Below are positions 8,830 through 18,444 of a stretch of 35,838 bases of DNA, one piece after another. Source of the DNA: Tritrichomonas foetus (lineage: Eukaryota > Parabasalia > Tritrichomonadida > Tritrichomonadidae); contig MLAK01000570.1 of assembly GCA_001839685.1 (NCBI GenBank), forward strand, positions 35,174 through 71,011, given 5' to 3'. How positions within the stretch are numbered: position 1 is the first letter of the stretch; every line of letters begins with the position of its first letter. The notes under the pieces are model-generated. The model was given only the letters and a program-made list of their open reading frames with translations. It was not told the DNA's origin and ran no database searches. The translations under genes and the position numbers were made by a program.

Positions 8830-9961
8830 AAAAATGCGAATAATTCAATCTGTCTTTTTTTCAGTTTATTCGTAAATTCTATTTTGGCATATCAACTTTT
8901 TATGAAAAATGAAATACACATGTTTACATTTTAATCATGAGAATTTGTCATGGCATTTTTCATATAATCTTACCGTATCATAAGTATTGATAGGAATTGC
9001 GCGCATGTCCAGGGTTAGAGGCAAATCCCAATAAGTTAGACATCTTCCTATAGTTGAGAAACCCTCCTCCTAAGTATGCAAGAAGTTATACAACTATTGT
9101 AGAATATCATTGATTATTTCACAGTTCTCATTCAAATTCTTCAACCAAAAATTCAAATGACATGTAACGACCAAATAAACTATGAAAAAAAAAACGATAA
9201 ATCAGAAAGAGAAAAATATCGGAAACTTTTTCTAAAAGAGGAAAATCAACTTTTTCAAAAATGTTCAATGAAAAGGAATTGAGTATGACATACGATAAAT
9301 TATGTATCACCATAACCGAAAATATTTTGACGAATCAAACTTTTTCAATCACAAATTCTTTTGATATTTAGGAAATCAGATTTCAATAATTTCACAATTT
9401 TCAGAGAAATAATCTTTGTGACAAAACTTTATCATAACAAAGACACATCACTGGAATTCATGGAACATGATATAGGTGTCTAACAATAAAAGCTCGATTA
9501 CATATACATGGAGCAACAAACATACTTTTTCTTCCAAATTTAATTTATGATACTTCATCTCATTTATTATCGTCAAAAAATAAAAATAAAAAATGGAGGA
9601 TATATGATATAAAATGGTTATTCATCTAAAAATATTTATTCTCACGTTTTTCGTTTTTGTAAAAATGATTTTGGGAATAAGCGCGATCCCTACTTTCTTG
9701 AATTTTTTTTCTTCTCCTTAAAAAATTCTAATTCAATATTGTAAATAATCTATTATTATTGCGTCAAATTTTTCCGAAAAAGGTTGGGAGTGGAAAAAAA
9801 TATAATACTTTTTTATATTATAAACTTTTTGGAAAAAAAGCACAGCTCATCATTTATTTTTTCTCTCTCCAGAACTTATATGAAATCTTTGAAAAGAAGA
9901 ATCAAAAGAAATAAAATTATGATATATAAAACGATTCAATAACATTTAAAAATAAATATGG
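8830..9961. other. 1.1-kb intergenic region
   Basis: This spacer lies between the start of the BTB gene and the end of the CHD-like gene. It is AT-rich, with AACTTTTT at 8894-8901, 9224-9231, 9248-9255 and 9338-9345. A small coding-like island with higher GC (8935-9068, minus) is listed separately. From about 9360 to 9960 I see nothing structured. Confidence 0.5.
8935..9068 (-). pseudogene. Short coding-like island, possible gene remnant
   Basis: The minus strand is open for 44 codons between two stops. The local base composition is less AT-rich than its surroundings and the peptide looks protein-like (GRCLTYWDLPLTLDMRAIPI, then NTYDTVRLYEKC). No start ATG covers it and I recognise no family. 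It may be a relic of a duplicated gene or a chance frame. Confidence 0.2.
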
Positions 9962-12900
9962 CTACTTTCCGGGTGGCTTCATTATTGGCTTCTTTTTCGG
10001 TGGAAGTAAAGATACATCCGTAGTATATGATGGCTGTGGTACTTGATAGTCGTTACCTGTTCTGTTGAATATTTGTTGTTGTTGCTGCTGGAACTGATTT
10101 ATCGGTGGCTGTTGTTTCACAGCTTGTTGCTGATTCGTAGATTGTTGTCCTTGTTGTGGCATCGGTGGTTGTGCCTGCTGTTGGTGACTAGCGCGTGGTC
10201 TATGTGGAAGAGACTTTAAAAAGTCTTCATTCATCATCTGTCTTGCTGCCGCTTGTGAAAACCTTGCATGAGTGGCTTTGTGTGGTTCAACAACATTGGA
10301 TTGTGTAATTTGTTGTTGCTGTGGCATAACAAGTGGTGGTTGTTGTTGAACAGGGGTTGTAATTGGTCTCTTCTTTAATGGTGTTAGATTTGATGGCAAA
10401 GTTGTAGGCGTTGGAATTGGTTGCATAGACTGCATTTGCATTGGTGTAGGCTGCGACTGATGGACTTGATTCACTTGTGCAATTGGTATTGATTGTGGCT
10501 GAGGAACAGGTTGTTTAATTGGTTGTGGAGGGATATGCATATGTGTCTTATCTTTGGATTGGTGTGCTTGTCTATCAAGTTCAGCAGCGCGTCGTGAAAG
10601 ATCTGAGCGAGGCATGTAGTATTGTTGTGGTGCATTAATCATGTCTTGTTCTTTCTTTTTCTCTTCTTTATGCGAAATCGGGAATGGTTTTCGTTGAGGC
10701 ATTGGAACTTGTGGTGGAGGAGGTGGTGGAGGTGGCTGTTTAGATGGTTTCATTTTCTTTTCATGACGTTTCATGTTTTGTAGATTTGCAGCACGTTGAA
10801 GAAGATCATTTGGTGGCGAATAATTTCTACTTGAAAGTGATTGCATTTGTTGCCCAGATGATGGTTGCTGTTGCTGTTGATTTTGCTGTTGTGGAATTGA
10901 TGGTTGTACTGGTTGCGTATTTTGTTGTTGCTGTGATAGTGGCTGTTGTTGTGATTGTAGTTGTTGTTGAACAATTGGTTGTGGTGGTGCTTGCGTTTGT
11001 GGAGTGGATATTTGTGGTGTTGTCACAATCACTTTTGGAAGTGTCATTTGTGGATTCTCTTTTAGCAACTTTTGTAAATATTGGAGCAAGTTTGACTCAG
11101 TTGTAAAATATTCAGGGATTGCACTATTTAAATTATCTTGATCTTCAAGTGGATATTTTTCAGTTAAGAATGCAATATCTGCTTTTGTCAAACGATCATG
11201 GAAAGGCATAAAATCAGCAAGTAGTAATTCTTTTAGGTTAGATACACCAAATTCCAATATTTTTTGGAATAGCTGTAAATTTGAATCTTGGAAATGTGGT
11301 GTTTCAAACAAACCAAGTATCGATTTACTTATATTTAACCATAATTCGTATTGCCTCATTTCTTCTTCATCGAAACCAATTGATGCCGGGATTCCAATTC
11401 CTTGGAGTGGTGGAGGAATACTCACAGCAATACAAATTGGCGAATGATTAGTAAACCGATTAGCTATTTCTATTGTTAACTTTTGGACATCATCACCAAT
11501 TTTACTAAGTATAGCAGTCTTTGTTACACGAGTAATACCACCAAAATTCACATACTCTTTGATTACTGCTTTAACTTCGTGACGCGTCCAAAAATTGAAA
11601 ATATATCTATCTTCAAAGTTCCTTGATACAAGATCTGTTTTCATTAAATTAATCATAAATTTCGCCCTTTTAACATTCAAGCATTCAATGCCATTTTGTA
11701 TCTGGTGAAAAATTAATTGATCTTCTTCTAAAGTTGAATCATATGAAGGAGGAAGTTGATCAAATTGGAAATTTGGATAAAAAAGAGAATAAGAAACCGC
11801 TACTAAGCGATTTTCAATTCTCATTAAAATCTTTTTCGCAGCTCTAAAAAAATATTCTTTCATACTTTTAAAAGGTGTATAATCTATATGAATCTGTGCC
11901 TGGATTGGATGAAGCCAATTTTTCTGTGATCCGCAAAATAATATAGATACATCGAAATTTGGTATATCTCTAGTTAATTTCGAAATAGATAAAGGAAACA
12001 AAACAATATCTTCTGGTTTAACTGCTCTATAAAGCGCATATATGGTTGCGTGGTAAATATGTTGTTCATATTTGAAACCATTTCGAACAATATCTGCAAT
12101 AATCGCAAGTAAATGATGCTCTTCTAAAAATTCACTGATTCCAAGTGGTTGAAAATTAAAAGCAGCTGTCTCTACAAAAGACGAGCTAGTTTTTATGATC
12201 TCATCGATTTCCATTTCAGGAAATTCGAATGAAATCAATGGTGGTGCTGGAATGATATTCACATCAGCGTTTTGAATATTATGTTCAATTGAATATTTGG
12301 AAAGAAAATAATGTTCACGTGTTCCATACAATACTAGTCTGTAAGAATCCACATAAGCACAATCGACAGCAAAAATAAAATCATGCATATTTTTTTTATC
12401 CTCAATAATAGAATTATTTTCAATACTGTCATTAGTATTAGGATTGGTGTTTTCAGCATTACTATTTTCCATATTATCATCGTTTTGAATTGTATCATTA
12501 TTTTGTATGTCATCATTATTTTCGATATCATCAGCTTTTTCGATATCATTACGTTCGATATTATCATTATTTTCAATATCATCACTACTTTTGATAGTAT
12601 TAGTATTTTTGATAGTATCATTAGCTGTATAGTTGTCACTTGTGTGATTATTTTGATGGGCATCATTGGTGATTCCGTGGTAATTTGTGTCTGTATTATG
12701 ATTATTTAAGTGATACAATGAAATTAATGCGTCTGTATGCTTATCTGTTGGAGATCTGTATGGTATGTCTTCATCTTGGAGGTACTTTTCAAATAAATGA
12801 AGGAGTTTATTATTCTTAAAAATAATTTTGGTTTTGGTTTTCACATTTCTGGCAATTTTTGCAAGAAAAACGAATTTAGCCGAATATTTGAGAAGGTCTT

Positions 12901-14458
12901 TACAGCTTTGATCTATTAATACTCCGTTTTGACAAATTTTTTGTGATTCAAAATGTCTTGAAGCAAGAAGTGCTAATTGATAATCTGTTGGTCGGATAAA
13001 TAAATATTTGGAATTATGGATTGGTGGCAAGTATATTAATTCATGATTTTTCACAAAATTTTGGATAGATTCGAGTTGGCTTTGTATCAAATTATTGGAT
13101 AGTGCAAGCTTAACTTTGGAATTAATAATATTTAGTACTGTTCGTTTTCTTCCTTCAGGGTTTTTTAGACGTTCTGCATTATCGGCAATTATCAGGCCAA
13201 ACTCTAATTCTTTCAAATAATTGTAATCTGAAATCAAAGCAGAATATGTTGTGAGTAGTAAAATAAGCTGATTTGTGATTTGAAATTGTCGACTTATACC
13301 TCTACTAAAACTATCGCCATGATAGCCAACATATGTCAATTGTTTATCTTCAAATTTTTCGCACCACCATGAAAAGTCCGAATCTTGAACAACAACCATT
13401 GCTTTATCTGTATATATCGATAAAAATTCTACAATATCGTTTTTATCTCCACAAAATATTAATCCGCTTTGTCGCCTAACTGCGTCTAAAATAAACTGCA
13501 CTCCATTTGTCATAGTTAGTGGCTTCCTTTGAACTTTCTGATGTTCGTTGAAATCTCGAATCAAATTGGTATAGAATGCGTTGGTCGGGTTGTCCCAGCA
13601 AAAAATGTTATATTCACCAAAACTAAAACGAAAAAGATAGCTATTTATCGACTGACAGATAATTTCGATATTCGATAATGGATTATTTTTTGGTGTACTC
13701 GCGGTAGCTTTGATATATCGGTCTTGGAAATTAGAATCATTAAATTGCTTCAATTTTTGTAAACCGTTGGGTGCTGTAAGAAGCTGTGATTGGCTGATCC
13801 ATTCGCAAAATTGAATACTAGGTGAATTTTCAAGCGAACAAAGATATTCAATTTGAGATGCATCATCGGAATTTGAATTGGTGCTTTTATGTTCATTATT
13901 TACATCGTTTGCATTATTTGAGCAATTTTGCATGTCATTGTTATCTACTGGTGCTAAATCTCGTTGCCTCGAAAAATATATTCGCCGGATCAATGGTGGT
14001 TTCCTGTCATCGTTCTTATTGTTATTGTCATGGAGATGATAAGGACGAAGAACAGGAGGAATAGGGACGCCATCATACGCGTTGAGTCGTGCGTTGAATG
14101 TTGGCTGATATTGGGTCATTCCATGACCACTATTATGGAAAACGGGTGCTGGTTGATTCATTCGAAAATTCATATTTTGAGTTTGCATCTGGGGAGGAAT
14201 CGAAGAAGGAATTTGCGGAGAATTTGATAAATTATGATCGACTCGAGCGCGCTCTTCGATATTATTTTGTGAGGAAGGACTAATTACTGGATTTGGAATA
14301 ATATTAGCACCCGTTTGGATTCCCGCGTCATTTCTTATAGTCCCAGGCAACTGCGGTTGTATGCGTATTGGAATCTGCAACGCCTTATATGAATCGGAAT
14401 TTGGCGGATGCGACATTCTACGAGATAACCGCCGTAATTGATTGAGCGAATTCTTCAT
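9962..14458 (-). CDS. CHD/SNF2-like chromatin protein with degenerate ATPase and Gln/Pro-rich tail
   Basis: The first in-frame ATG gives 1498 residues (the frame extends four codons further to a TTG). The order of segments follows CHD remodellers. Residues about 200-225 are chromodomain-like (YLCSLENSPSIQFCEW). About 300-470 is a SNF2 N-lobe relic: YHGDSFSRGISRQ, TTYSALISDYNYL, and ADNAERLKNPEG (about 420) where DEAHRLKN is expected. About 540-722 is a C-lobe relic (KTKIIFKNNKLLHLFEKYL; YRLVLYGTREHYFLSKYS). The Walker A GxGKT, the DEAH acids, the LTGTPLQN segment (here SNNLIQSQLE) and the QxxGRxxR-type arginines are all absent. An Asn/Asp-rich insert (about 583-688) splits the C-lobe. WTRHEVKAVIKEYVNFGG (about 956) resembles the SANT/SLIDE region of CHD proteins. 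Residues from about 1126 are Gln/Pro-rich. It probably binds chromatin without ATP-driven remodelling. Confidence 0.65.
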   Translation of the reverse strand: MKNSLNQLRRLSRRMSHPPNSDSYKALQIPIRIQPQLPGTIRNDAGIQTGANIIPNPVISPSSQNNIEERARVDHNLSNSPQIPSSIPPQMQTQNMNFRMNQPAPVFHNSGHGMTQYQPTFNARLNAYDGVPIPPVLRPYHLHDNNNKNDDRKPPLIRRIYFSRQRDLAPVDNNDMQNCSNNANDVNNEHKSTNSNSDDASQIEYLCSLENSPSIQFCEWISQSQLLTAPNGLQKLKQFNDSNFQDRYIKATASTPKNNPLSNIEIICQSINSYLFRFSFGEYNIFCWDNPTNAFYTNLIRDFNEHQKVQRKPLTMTNGVQFILDAVRRQSGLIFCGDKNDIVEFLSIYTDKAMVVVQDSDFSWWCEKFEDKQLTYVGYHGDSFSRGISRQFQITNQLILLLTTYSALISDYNYLKELEFGLIIADNAERLKNPEGRKRTVLNIINSKVKLALSNNLIQSQLESIQNFVKNHELIYLPPIHNSKYLFIRPTDYQLALLASRHFESQKICQNGVLIDQSCKDLLKYSAKFVFLAKIARNVKTKTKIIFKNNKLLHLFEKYLQDEDIPYRSPTDKHTDALISLYHLNNHNTDTNYHGITNDAHQNNHTSDNYTANDTIKNTNTIKSSDDIENNDNIERNDIEKADDIENNDDIQNNDTIQNDDNMENSNAENTNPNTNDSIENNSIIEDKKNMHDFIFAVDCAYVDSYRLVLYGTREHYFLSKYSIEHNIQNADVNIIPAPPLISFEFPEMEIDEIIKTSSSFVETAAFNFQPLGISEFLEEHHLLAIIADIVRNGFKYEQHIYHATIYALYRAVKPEDIVLFPLSISKLTRDIPNFDVSILFCGSQKNWLHPIQAQIHIDYTPFKSMKEYFFRAAKKILMRIENRLVAVSYSLFYPNFQFDQLPPSYDSTLEEDQLIFHQIQNGIECLNVKRAKFMINLMKTDLVSRNFEDRYIFNFWTRHEVKAVIKEYVNFGGITRVTKTAILSKIGDDVQKLTIEIANRFTNHSPICIAVSIPPPLQGIGIPASIGFDEEEMRQYELWLNISKSILGLFETPHFQDSNLQLFQKILEFGVSNLKELLLADFMPFHDRLTKADIAFLTEKYPLEDQDNLNSAIPEYFTTESNLLQYLQKLLKENPQMTLPKVIVTTPQISTPQTQAPPQPIVQQQLQSQQQPLSQQQQNTQPVQPSIPQQQNQQQQQPSSGQQMQSLSSRNYSPPNDLLQRAANLQNMKRHEKKMKPSKQPPPPPPPPQVPMPQRKPFPISHKEEKKKEQDMINAPQQYYMPRSDLSRRAAELDRQAHQSKDKTHMHIPPQPIKQPVPQPQSIPIAQVNQVHQSQPTPMQMQSMQPIPTPTTLPSNLTPLKKRPITTPVQQQPPLVMPQQQQITQSNVVEPHKATHARFSQAAARQMMNEDFLKSLPHRPRASHQQQAQPPMPQQGQQSTNQQQAVKQQPPINQFQQQQQQIFNRTGNDYQVPQPSYTTDVSLLPPKKKPIMKPPGK
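10000..11010. repeat. Gln/Pro-codon low-complexity tract inside the CHD-like gene
   Basis: On the coding strand this stretch is dominated by CAA/CAG glutamine codons with proline runs. The plus strand therefore reads as repeated ttgttg/tgttgt. An uninterrupted proline run lies near 10710-10740. The tract encodes the disordered C-terminal third of the CHD-like protein. Confidence 0.85.
12400..12710. repeat. Asn/Asp-rich imperfect repeat insert in the CHD-like gene
   Basis: The coding strand repeats an imperfect six-codon unit such as DDIENN, DNIERN, DDIQNN and DTIQND, seen on the plus strand as gatatcat/attatttt blocks. It interrupts the helicase C-lobe relic, where active CHD proteins do not tolerate long inserts. 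Confidence 0.8.
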
Positions 14459-16308
14459 CGTTTTTTTCAATTGAATTATGATTCAGAAGAATATGAGAAA
14501 TTCAATTTTGAATTTGAAATCTGAATAATTCTATCAGAATTTTATTACGAAAATTGAATTGAGATTTTTCACAAAAGTTATGTAAAATATTAACAATTTC
14601 TGTGAAATCTTGCAGTTACGATTCTAACAGATTGTTGGAAAAATTTTGATCGAATTCTATGGTTTATAAATTGAATATTTGTGATAACTGAAATGTGATA
14701 TGAAATGGTTCGATTGATCATCTGGAATGAAGTTCATGAAAATTACAAATAGACAAATTTTATATCGAAAAATCACTTGATTTGGTAAAAGATTTTCTAT
14801 GGTAACCCTTATGAAAATATTTCAATGATTACCTTTGAAATTTGTTTGGAAATTCCTTAAATTGGCCATAATTGTTGAAAAGATGAAATAAAGCTTTCAA
14901 ATCGGATATTAAAGTTCAATTCACATGAGGTTATATTCAAAAAATTATCTTTCAAAACATTTTCTGAGTTGAACAATCAAATGAGTGATGTAATTTTTTC
15001 TACTATTATCTCTCGGCAGACATTAGAAATCATCCTAGAAATATGAAACTTGAACTTTCAATTTCACATGGCAATTCAAATTAAGAATAAGAAGATCAAA
15101 TCAACGAATAAACCAATACAAATAATTTTTCACGGGAAATACTGTTTGTTCCGACTAATATAAGAAACTAGTGAAGTATCCTTAGTATTCAAAATACTAT
15201 TTGCCGATTTTTTTCCTTTTTAAAAATTGGTGAATTAATTTGAGTGTTTTTTCCTTGTTAAAGCAGAAATTTTTCGTATAAAATTTTCTTTAATTTTGAT
15301 ATCAAAACTTTCCTGTGTTCTTTTCCATATTTTCGTATTTCACAGACTAAAAAATCGAAATTTTTCTTAAAAGAAGTCCTTGATAGTAATTCATATTACT
15401 TAGTGTTAACACCTTGTTACTTTTTATTTTCTTTACTCTCTCATATTTTTTTTGCAATTAAATTATTTTTTCTAATAGCCACCAAATTCAACATGAAAAT
15501 TTGCCAAAAGTATTACAATGAAACTTTCTATTGAAACAAAGTTATTCAAACTATTCACAAAAATCATCAATGAAAAGTCCCCCTAAAAGCTCCATTTTTA
15601 ATATTAAATCGATTCTTTCGAAACTTCAACAATCTTTTGCCATATTTGAAAACTTCAATGACGCAAAACGAATTTATTACTTAACTTCACTAAATTGTCT
15701 CCCATGATTTTAAAAGTTCGAATTTTTATTCAACATGAACTCTGCCATTTTGTACAGAGATTATTTTAAAGTAAAACAAAGAAAATTTTCAGAATCGATT
15801 TATGCGAACTTTTTTCTTTTCAATCGTTTTATTCATGTTTCATCATCAAACTATCGCTAAGTCGAGATGTTTCTCAAAATATTAAAACAAAAATCAATTC
15901 GATAACCTGTAAAAGAAAACTTATCAAATAATTCGTAAGTTGAAAAAATGTTTCATGTAGAAGAAGAGTTTTCATAAGGAAAAAATATACATACGAAATC
16001 ACAATTCATCTCTTTCTGGTATCTCAAGATGTGAAAAGAAATAATAATAATTTTGCTTTGATATGAGTGAGCGTTGAATTTGTCAAGTATTCTATATTAC
16101 AATGAGTGGCAATCACTTATTATATACTAGAATCCGAACTATCGCCAATGAATTACATATGATTACATGATTTTTTTTCTGAAGTTTACATCATTATTTC
16201 AATCGGGGATCGTTTAATTTATAATCAGATCACTTATTCGCCGTTTGATATCATATCAACTATTTGATATTCATTCCTCAAGAAAAAGTGAACCACAAAA
16301 TATTCAAA
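14459..16308. other. 1.85-kb divergent intergenic spacer
   Basis: This spacer separates the divergently transcribed CHD-like and phosphotransferase genes. I scanned both strands and found no frame with recognisable protein content, no tRNA-like clover and no long repeat. It is uniformly AT-rich. Confidence 0.5.
16271..16283 (+). promoter_or_regulatory. Inr-like TCATTCCTCAAGA
   Basis: This stretch is close to the extended trichomonad initiator TCAYTWYTCATTA (TCAYT and the second TCA are kept). It lies 26-38 bases upstream of the phosphotransferase ATG. This is somewhat further than usual, so the assignment is tentative. Confidence 0.35.
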
Positions 16309-17391
16309 ATGGGTTTCACAGAACAAGAAATTGCCACTGCCAAAGCGTACAAGTACAATGGCCGTGATGACAGCATCTTCATTAAACTTTTCTACAGGAA
16401 GTTCTGGGACTATATGGTCACCTTCATCCCAATGTGGGTTGCACCAAATTTAGTCACACTTTTCGGCTTCTTCTTCGAAATTTTCTCGTTCGTTCTCTCA
16501 TTTTACTACTCTAACGGATTAACCCAGCCGATTCCAGCCTGGGTGAAATTTGTAAATGGTGCATGCCTCGCATTTTATCAACTTCTCGACAATCTCGATG
16601 GCAGACAAGCAAGACGTACAGGAAATTCATCACCACTCGGACAGTTTTTCGACCACGGATGTGACGCAATTACCGGCGTTTCAGAATTATTCAAAGTTGC
16701 CGCATCTTTCAATATGGGCCTCTCTGATGAAACCTTTTTCTTCATCTTCATCATGGGCTTTGGCTTCTGCTTCACATCTTGGGAAGAATACGTTACACAT
16801 GCATTTTATCTCGGACCAATCAATGGACCAGATGAAGGCTTGACTCTTCTCTGGCTCGCTCATTTTGCTGTTTGCTTCTTCCCAGAGCTATCTGTCCTTC
16901 CGAGCTATCCAATCGTCCAGATTATATTTTTGATATCCGGCGCAGTGACAATCGGCGGAATCATTTTCAATGTCATCAAGAAATCCATCGGCAATCCACA
17001 AATGGTGAAGACAGGAGTTTTATCGGTTCTCCCATGCTTCATTTCATCTGCCATTTTCCTCGCTTTGAAATTCACCAATAAAGCTGCATCTGAAAACGTT
17101 TATTTCATAATGAGTGCTGGATACATCCTTCAATATGGCGCACAGGTCATCATCATTTCATTCCTCGTCGGAAGACCACCAAGTGCACTCTTCAATCTTC
17201 AAACCGTTGCACTTTGGGGTGTTGCACTTGCAGCACTTTTCATGCCAAACTTAAACAGCATTGAAGGATTTTGGAAGTATTATTACTTTGGAATTGTTAC
17301 AATTATGGTTACTTTCGACCTCGACGTCGTCTACGGCCTTTGTAAGGGTCTCGGTATTCATGCCCTTAAAATCAAAGTTAAAGCGCAATAA
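16309..17391 (+). CDS. CDP-alcohol phosphotransferase (ethanolamine/choline phosphotransferase)
   Basis: I start at the first in-frame ATG (360 residues); the frame runs 15 codons further up to a TTG. The full CDP-alcohol phosphatidyltransferase signature D(x)2DG(x)2AR(x)8G(x)3D(x)3D is present at residues 94-119 (D94, D97-G98, A101-R102, G111, D115, D119), including every metal-binding and catalytic Asp. The N-terminal PMWVAPNLVT is typical of the eukaryotic EPT1/CPT1 branch, and about eight to ten hydrophobic segments follow. The enzyme transfers phosphoethanolamine or phosphocholine from its CDP form to diacylglycerol in the ER or Golgi membrane, the last step of the Kennedy pathway. Substrate preference cannot be read from the sequence. 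Codon use is less AT-biased than its neighbours, suggesting good expression. Confidence 0.92.
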   Translation: MGFTEQEIATAKAYKYNGRDDSIFIKLFYRKFWDYMVTFIPMWVAPNLVTLFGFFFEIFSFVLSFYYSNGLTQPIPAWVKFVNGACLAFYQLLDNLDGRQARRTGNSSPLGQFFDHGCDAITGVSELFKVAASFNMGLSDETFFFIFIMGFGFCFTSWEEYVTHAFYLGPINGPDEGLTLLWLAHFAVCFFPELSVLPSYPIVQIIFLISGAVTIGGIIFNVIKKSIGNPQMVKTGVLSVLPCFISSAIFLALKFTNKAASENVYFIMSAGYILQYGAQVIIISFLVGRPPSALFNLQTVALWGVALAALFMPNLNSIEGFWKYYYFGIVTIMVTFDLDVVYGLCKGLGIHALKIKVKAQ

Positions 17392-17450
17392 AACATACAT
17401 GATCTTATCAACCTTCTAGATTTTAATTCATATTTTTTCGGTTTTAGGTA

Positions 17451-17519
17451 AATGCTTCTTCGGTTTTTGGTCAATTAACCGTTATTTTGACCATATGCAA
17501 AAAATCTAAAAAAAGCATT
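17451..17519. other. Two-tier hairpin in the 3' flank of the phosphotransferase gene
   Basis: An inner 7-bp stem pairs tggtcaa (17468-17474) with ttgacca (17487-17493) around a 12-base loop. An outer 7-bp pair, aatgctt (17451-17457) with aagcatt (17513-17519), encloses it. It begins about 60 bases after the stop codon. It could be a 3' UTR structure; chance is possible in AT-rich DNA. Confidence 0.35.
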
Positions 17520-17550
17520 CATCCCTGATTAATCTTCTTTTGTGTATCTA

Positions 17551-17778
17551 CTAATTAAATGGATTGTATTGATGATATTTTGATTTGTATTTATTAGGAT
17601 GATCTTCTGTGATTACTTGAGCCAATGAAAGTTCGAGAAGACAACCGAAGCATCCAAACAATGATGTTATGCAATCAACAAAATTCTGTTCAGATAAAAT
17701 AAGAAGCTCGTTATGTGAAACCGCCCAGGCACCTTCCATTCCAGCTACTGCAGTAATCAACACGCAAGATGGAAAATG
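17551..17778 (-). pseudogene. Inverted active-site portion of a papain-family cysteine peptidase
   Basis: On the minus strand the peptide PSCVLITAVAGMEGAWAV is followed by LLILSEQNFVDC and GCFGCLLELSLAQVIT. This aligns with the cathepsin L-like region GSCWAFSAVAxMEG...LSEQxLVDC...GCxGGLM. The catalytic Cys position is kept (SC), but WAFS has become VLIT and GCNGG has become GCFGC. No prosegment or signal peptide is present upstream. The rest of the same peptidase lies immediately to the right on the opposite strand, so this piece has been flipped. It is not functional. Confidence 0.8.
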
Positions 17779-17779
17779 A

Positions 17780-18170
17780 ATGCTAGGAAGTGATTATCCT
17801 GTTCAAGGATCCAAATCATTTTCGTATCATTTCGATTCATCAAAAGCTGTAGCTCACATATCACAAATTACTATGTTTCGTTATGAAATACCTTCTTGGT
17901 GTTGTTGCAACTTACGGATCGACTTCAATTTGCTTCGATGCAAGTACAGCGTCTTTGCAATTATACATTTCTGGAATATTTGAATGTTATGGCTGTACTC
18001 AACAGCAGAACCACGCTCTTTGCGTTGGTGGCTATGGTGAAGAAGATGGAACACCTTATTGGATTATTAAAAACTCATGGGGAAAGTCATGGGATGAAGA
18101 AGGTTAAATGTGAGCACTTAGAAATGAATGAATATATGGAATTGGTGTAACAATCACAGGTATTCCAGGA
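17780..18170 (+). pseudogene. C-terminal portion of the same cysteine peptidase, frameshifted
   Basis: The plus strand first reads LGSDYP...FDSSKAVAHISQ. After a frame change near 17875-17883 it continues KYLLGVVATYGSTSICFDAS, SGIFECYGC, NHALCVGGYGEEDGTPYWI and KNSWGKSWDEEG. This is the second half of a C1 peptidase, with the catalytic His (NHA) and Asn (NSWG) retained. It is then stopped by TAA (18105), TGA (18111) and TGA (18129), while similarity seems to continue (ALRNE, YGIGV). The order picks up where the inverted fragment ends. Together they are one decayed gene broken by inversion, frameshift and nonsense changes. Confidence 0.85.
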
Positions 18171-18444
18171 CTGTATTGGTCTAAAATAGTTGTGTTATTT
18201 GTCTTTATTTCATTTTTTAATACAAGTTTGCTCTAGAGTGATTCTCTAAAGATAATTTTTGTTATTATGAATATAAATGTTGTTGTTAAATTTTTCTCTC
18301 ATTAAAATGTGCTCATCAAATTTGATTCAATTCAGTGAAAAAATAACCGAATAAGTCAATAAAAATAAAAATAGCATTGATTTGCTTTAAACTGTATTTA
18401 TATATGATTAAAATAGAATTATAAAAAGTATAGTATGTGTTACA

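Noticed and set aside
8995..9070. A GC-richer patch as a possible tRNA or 5S gene
   Set aside because: No cloverleaf or box A/B pattern could be found on either strand.
10744..11106. A 120-codon plus-strand frame rich in Val and Ala
   Set aside because: It is the antisense shadow of the Gln/Pro-rich coding tract of the CHD-like gene.
12383..12709. An Ile-rich plus-strand frame that resembles a membrane protein
   Set aside because: It is the complement of the Asn/Asp repeat; Asn and Asp codons read as Ile and Val on the other strand.
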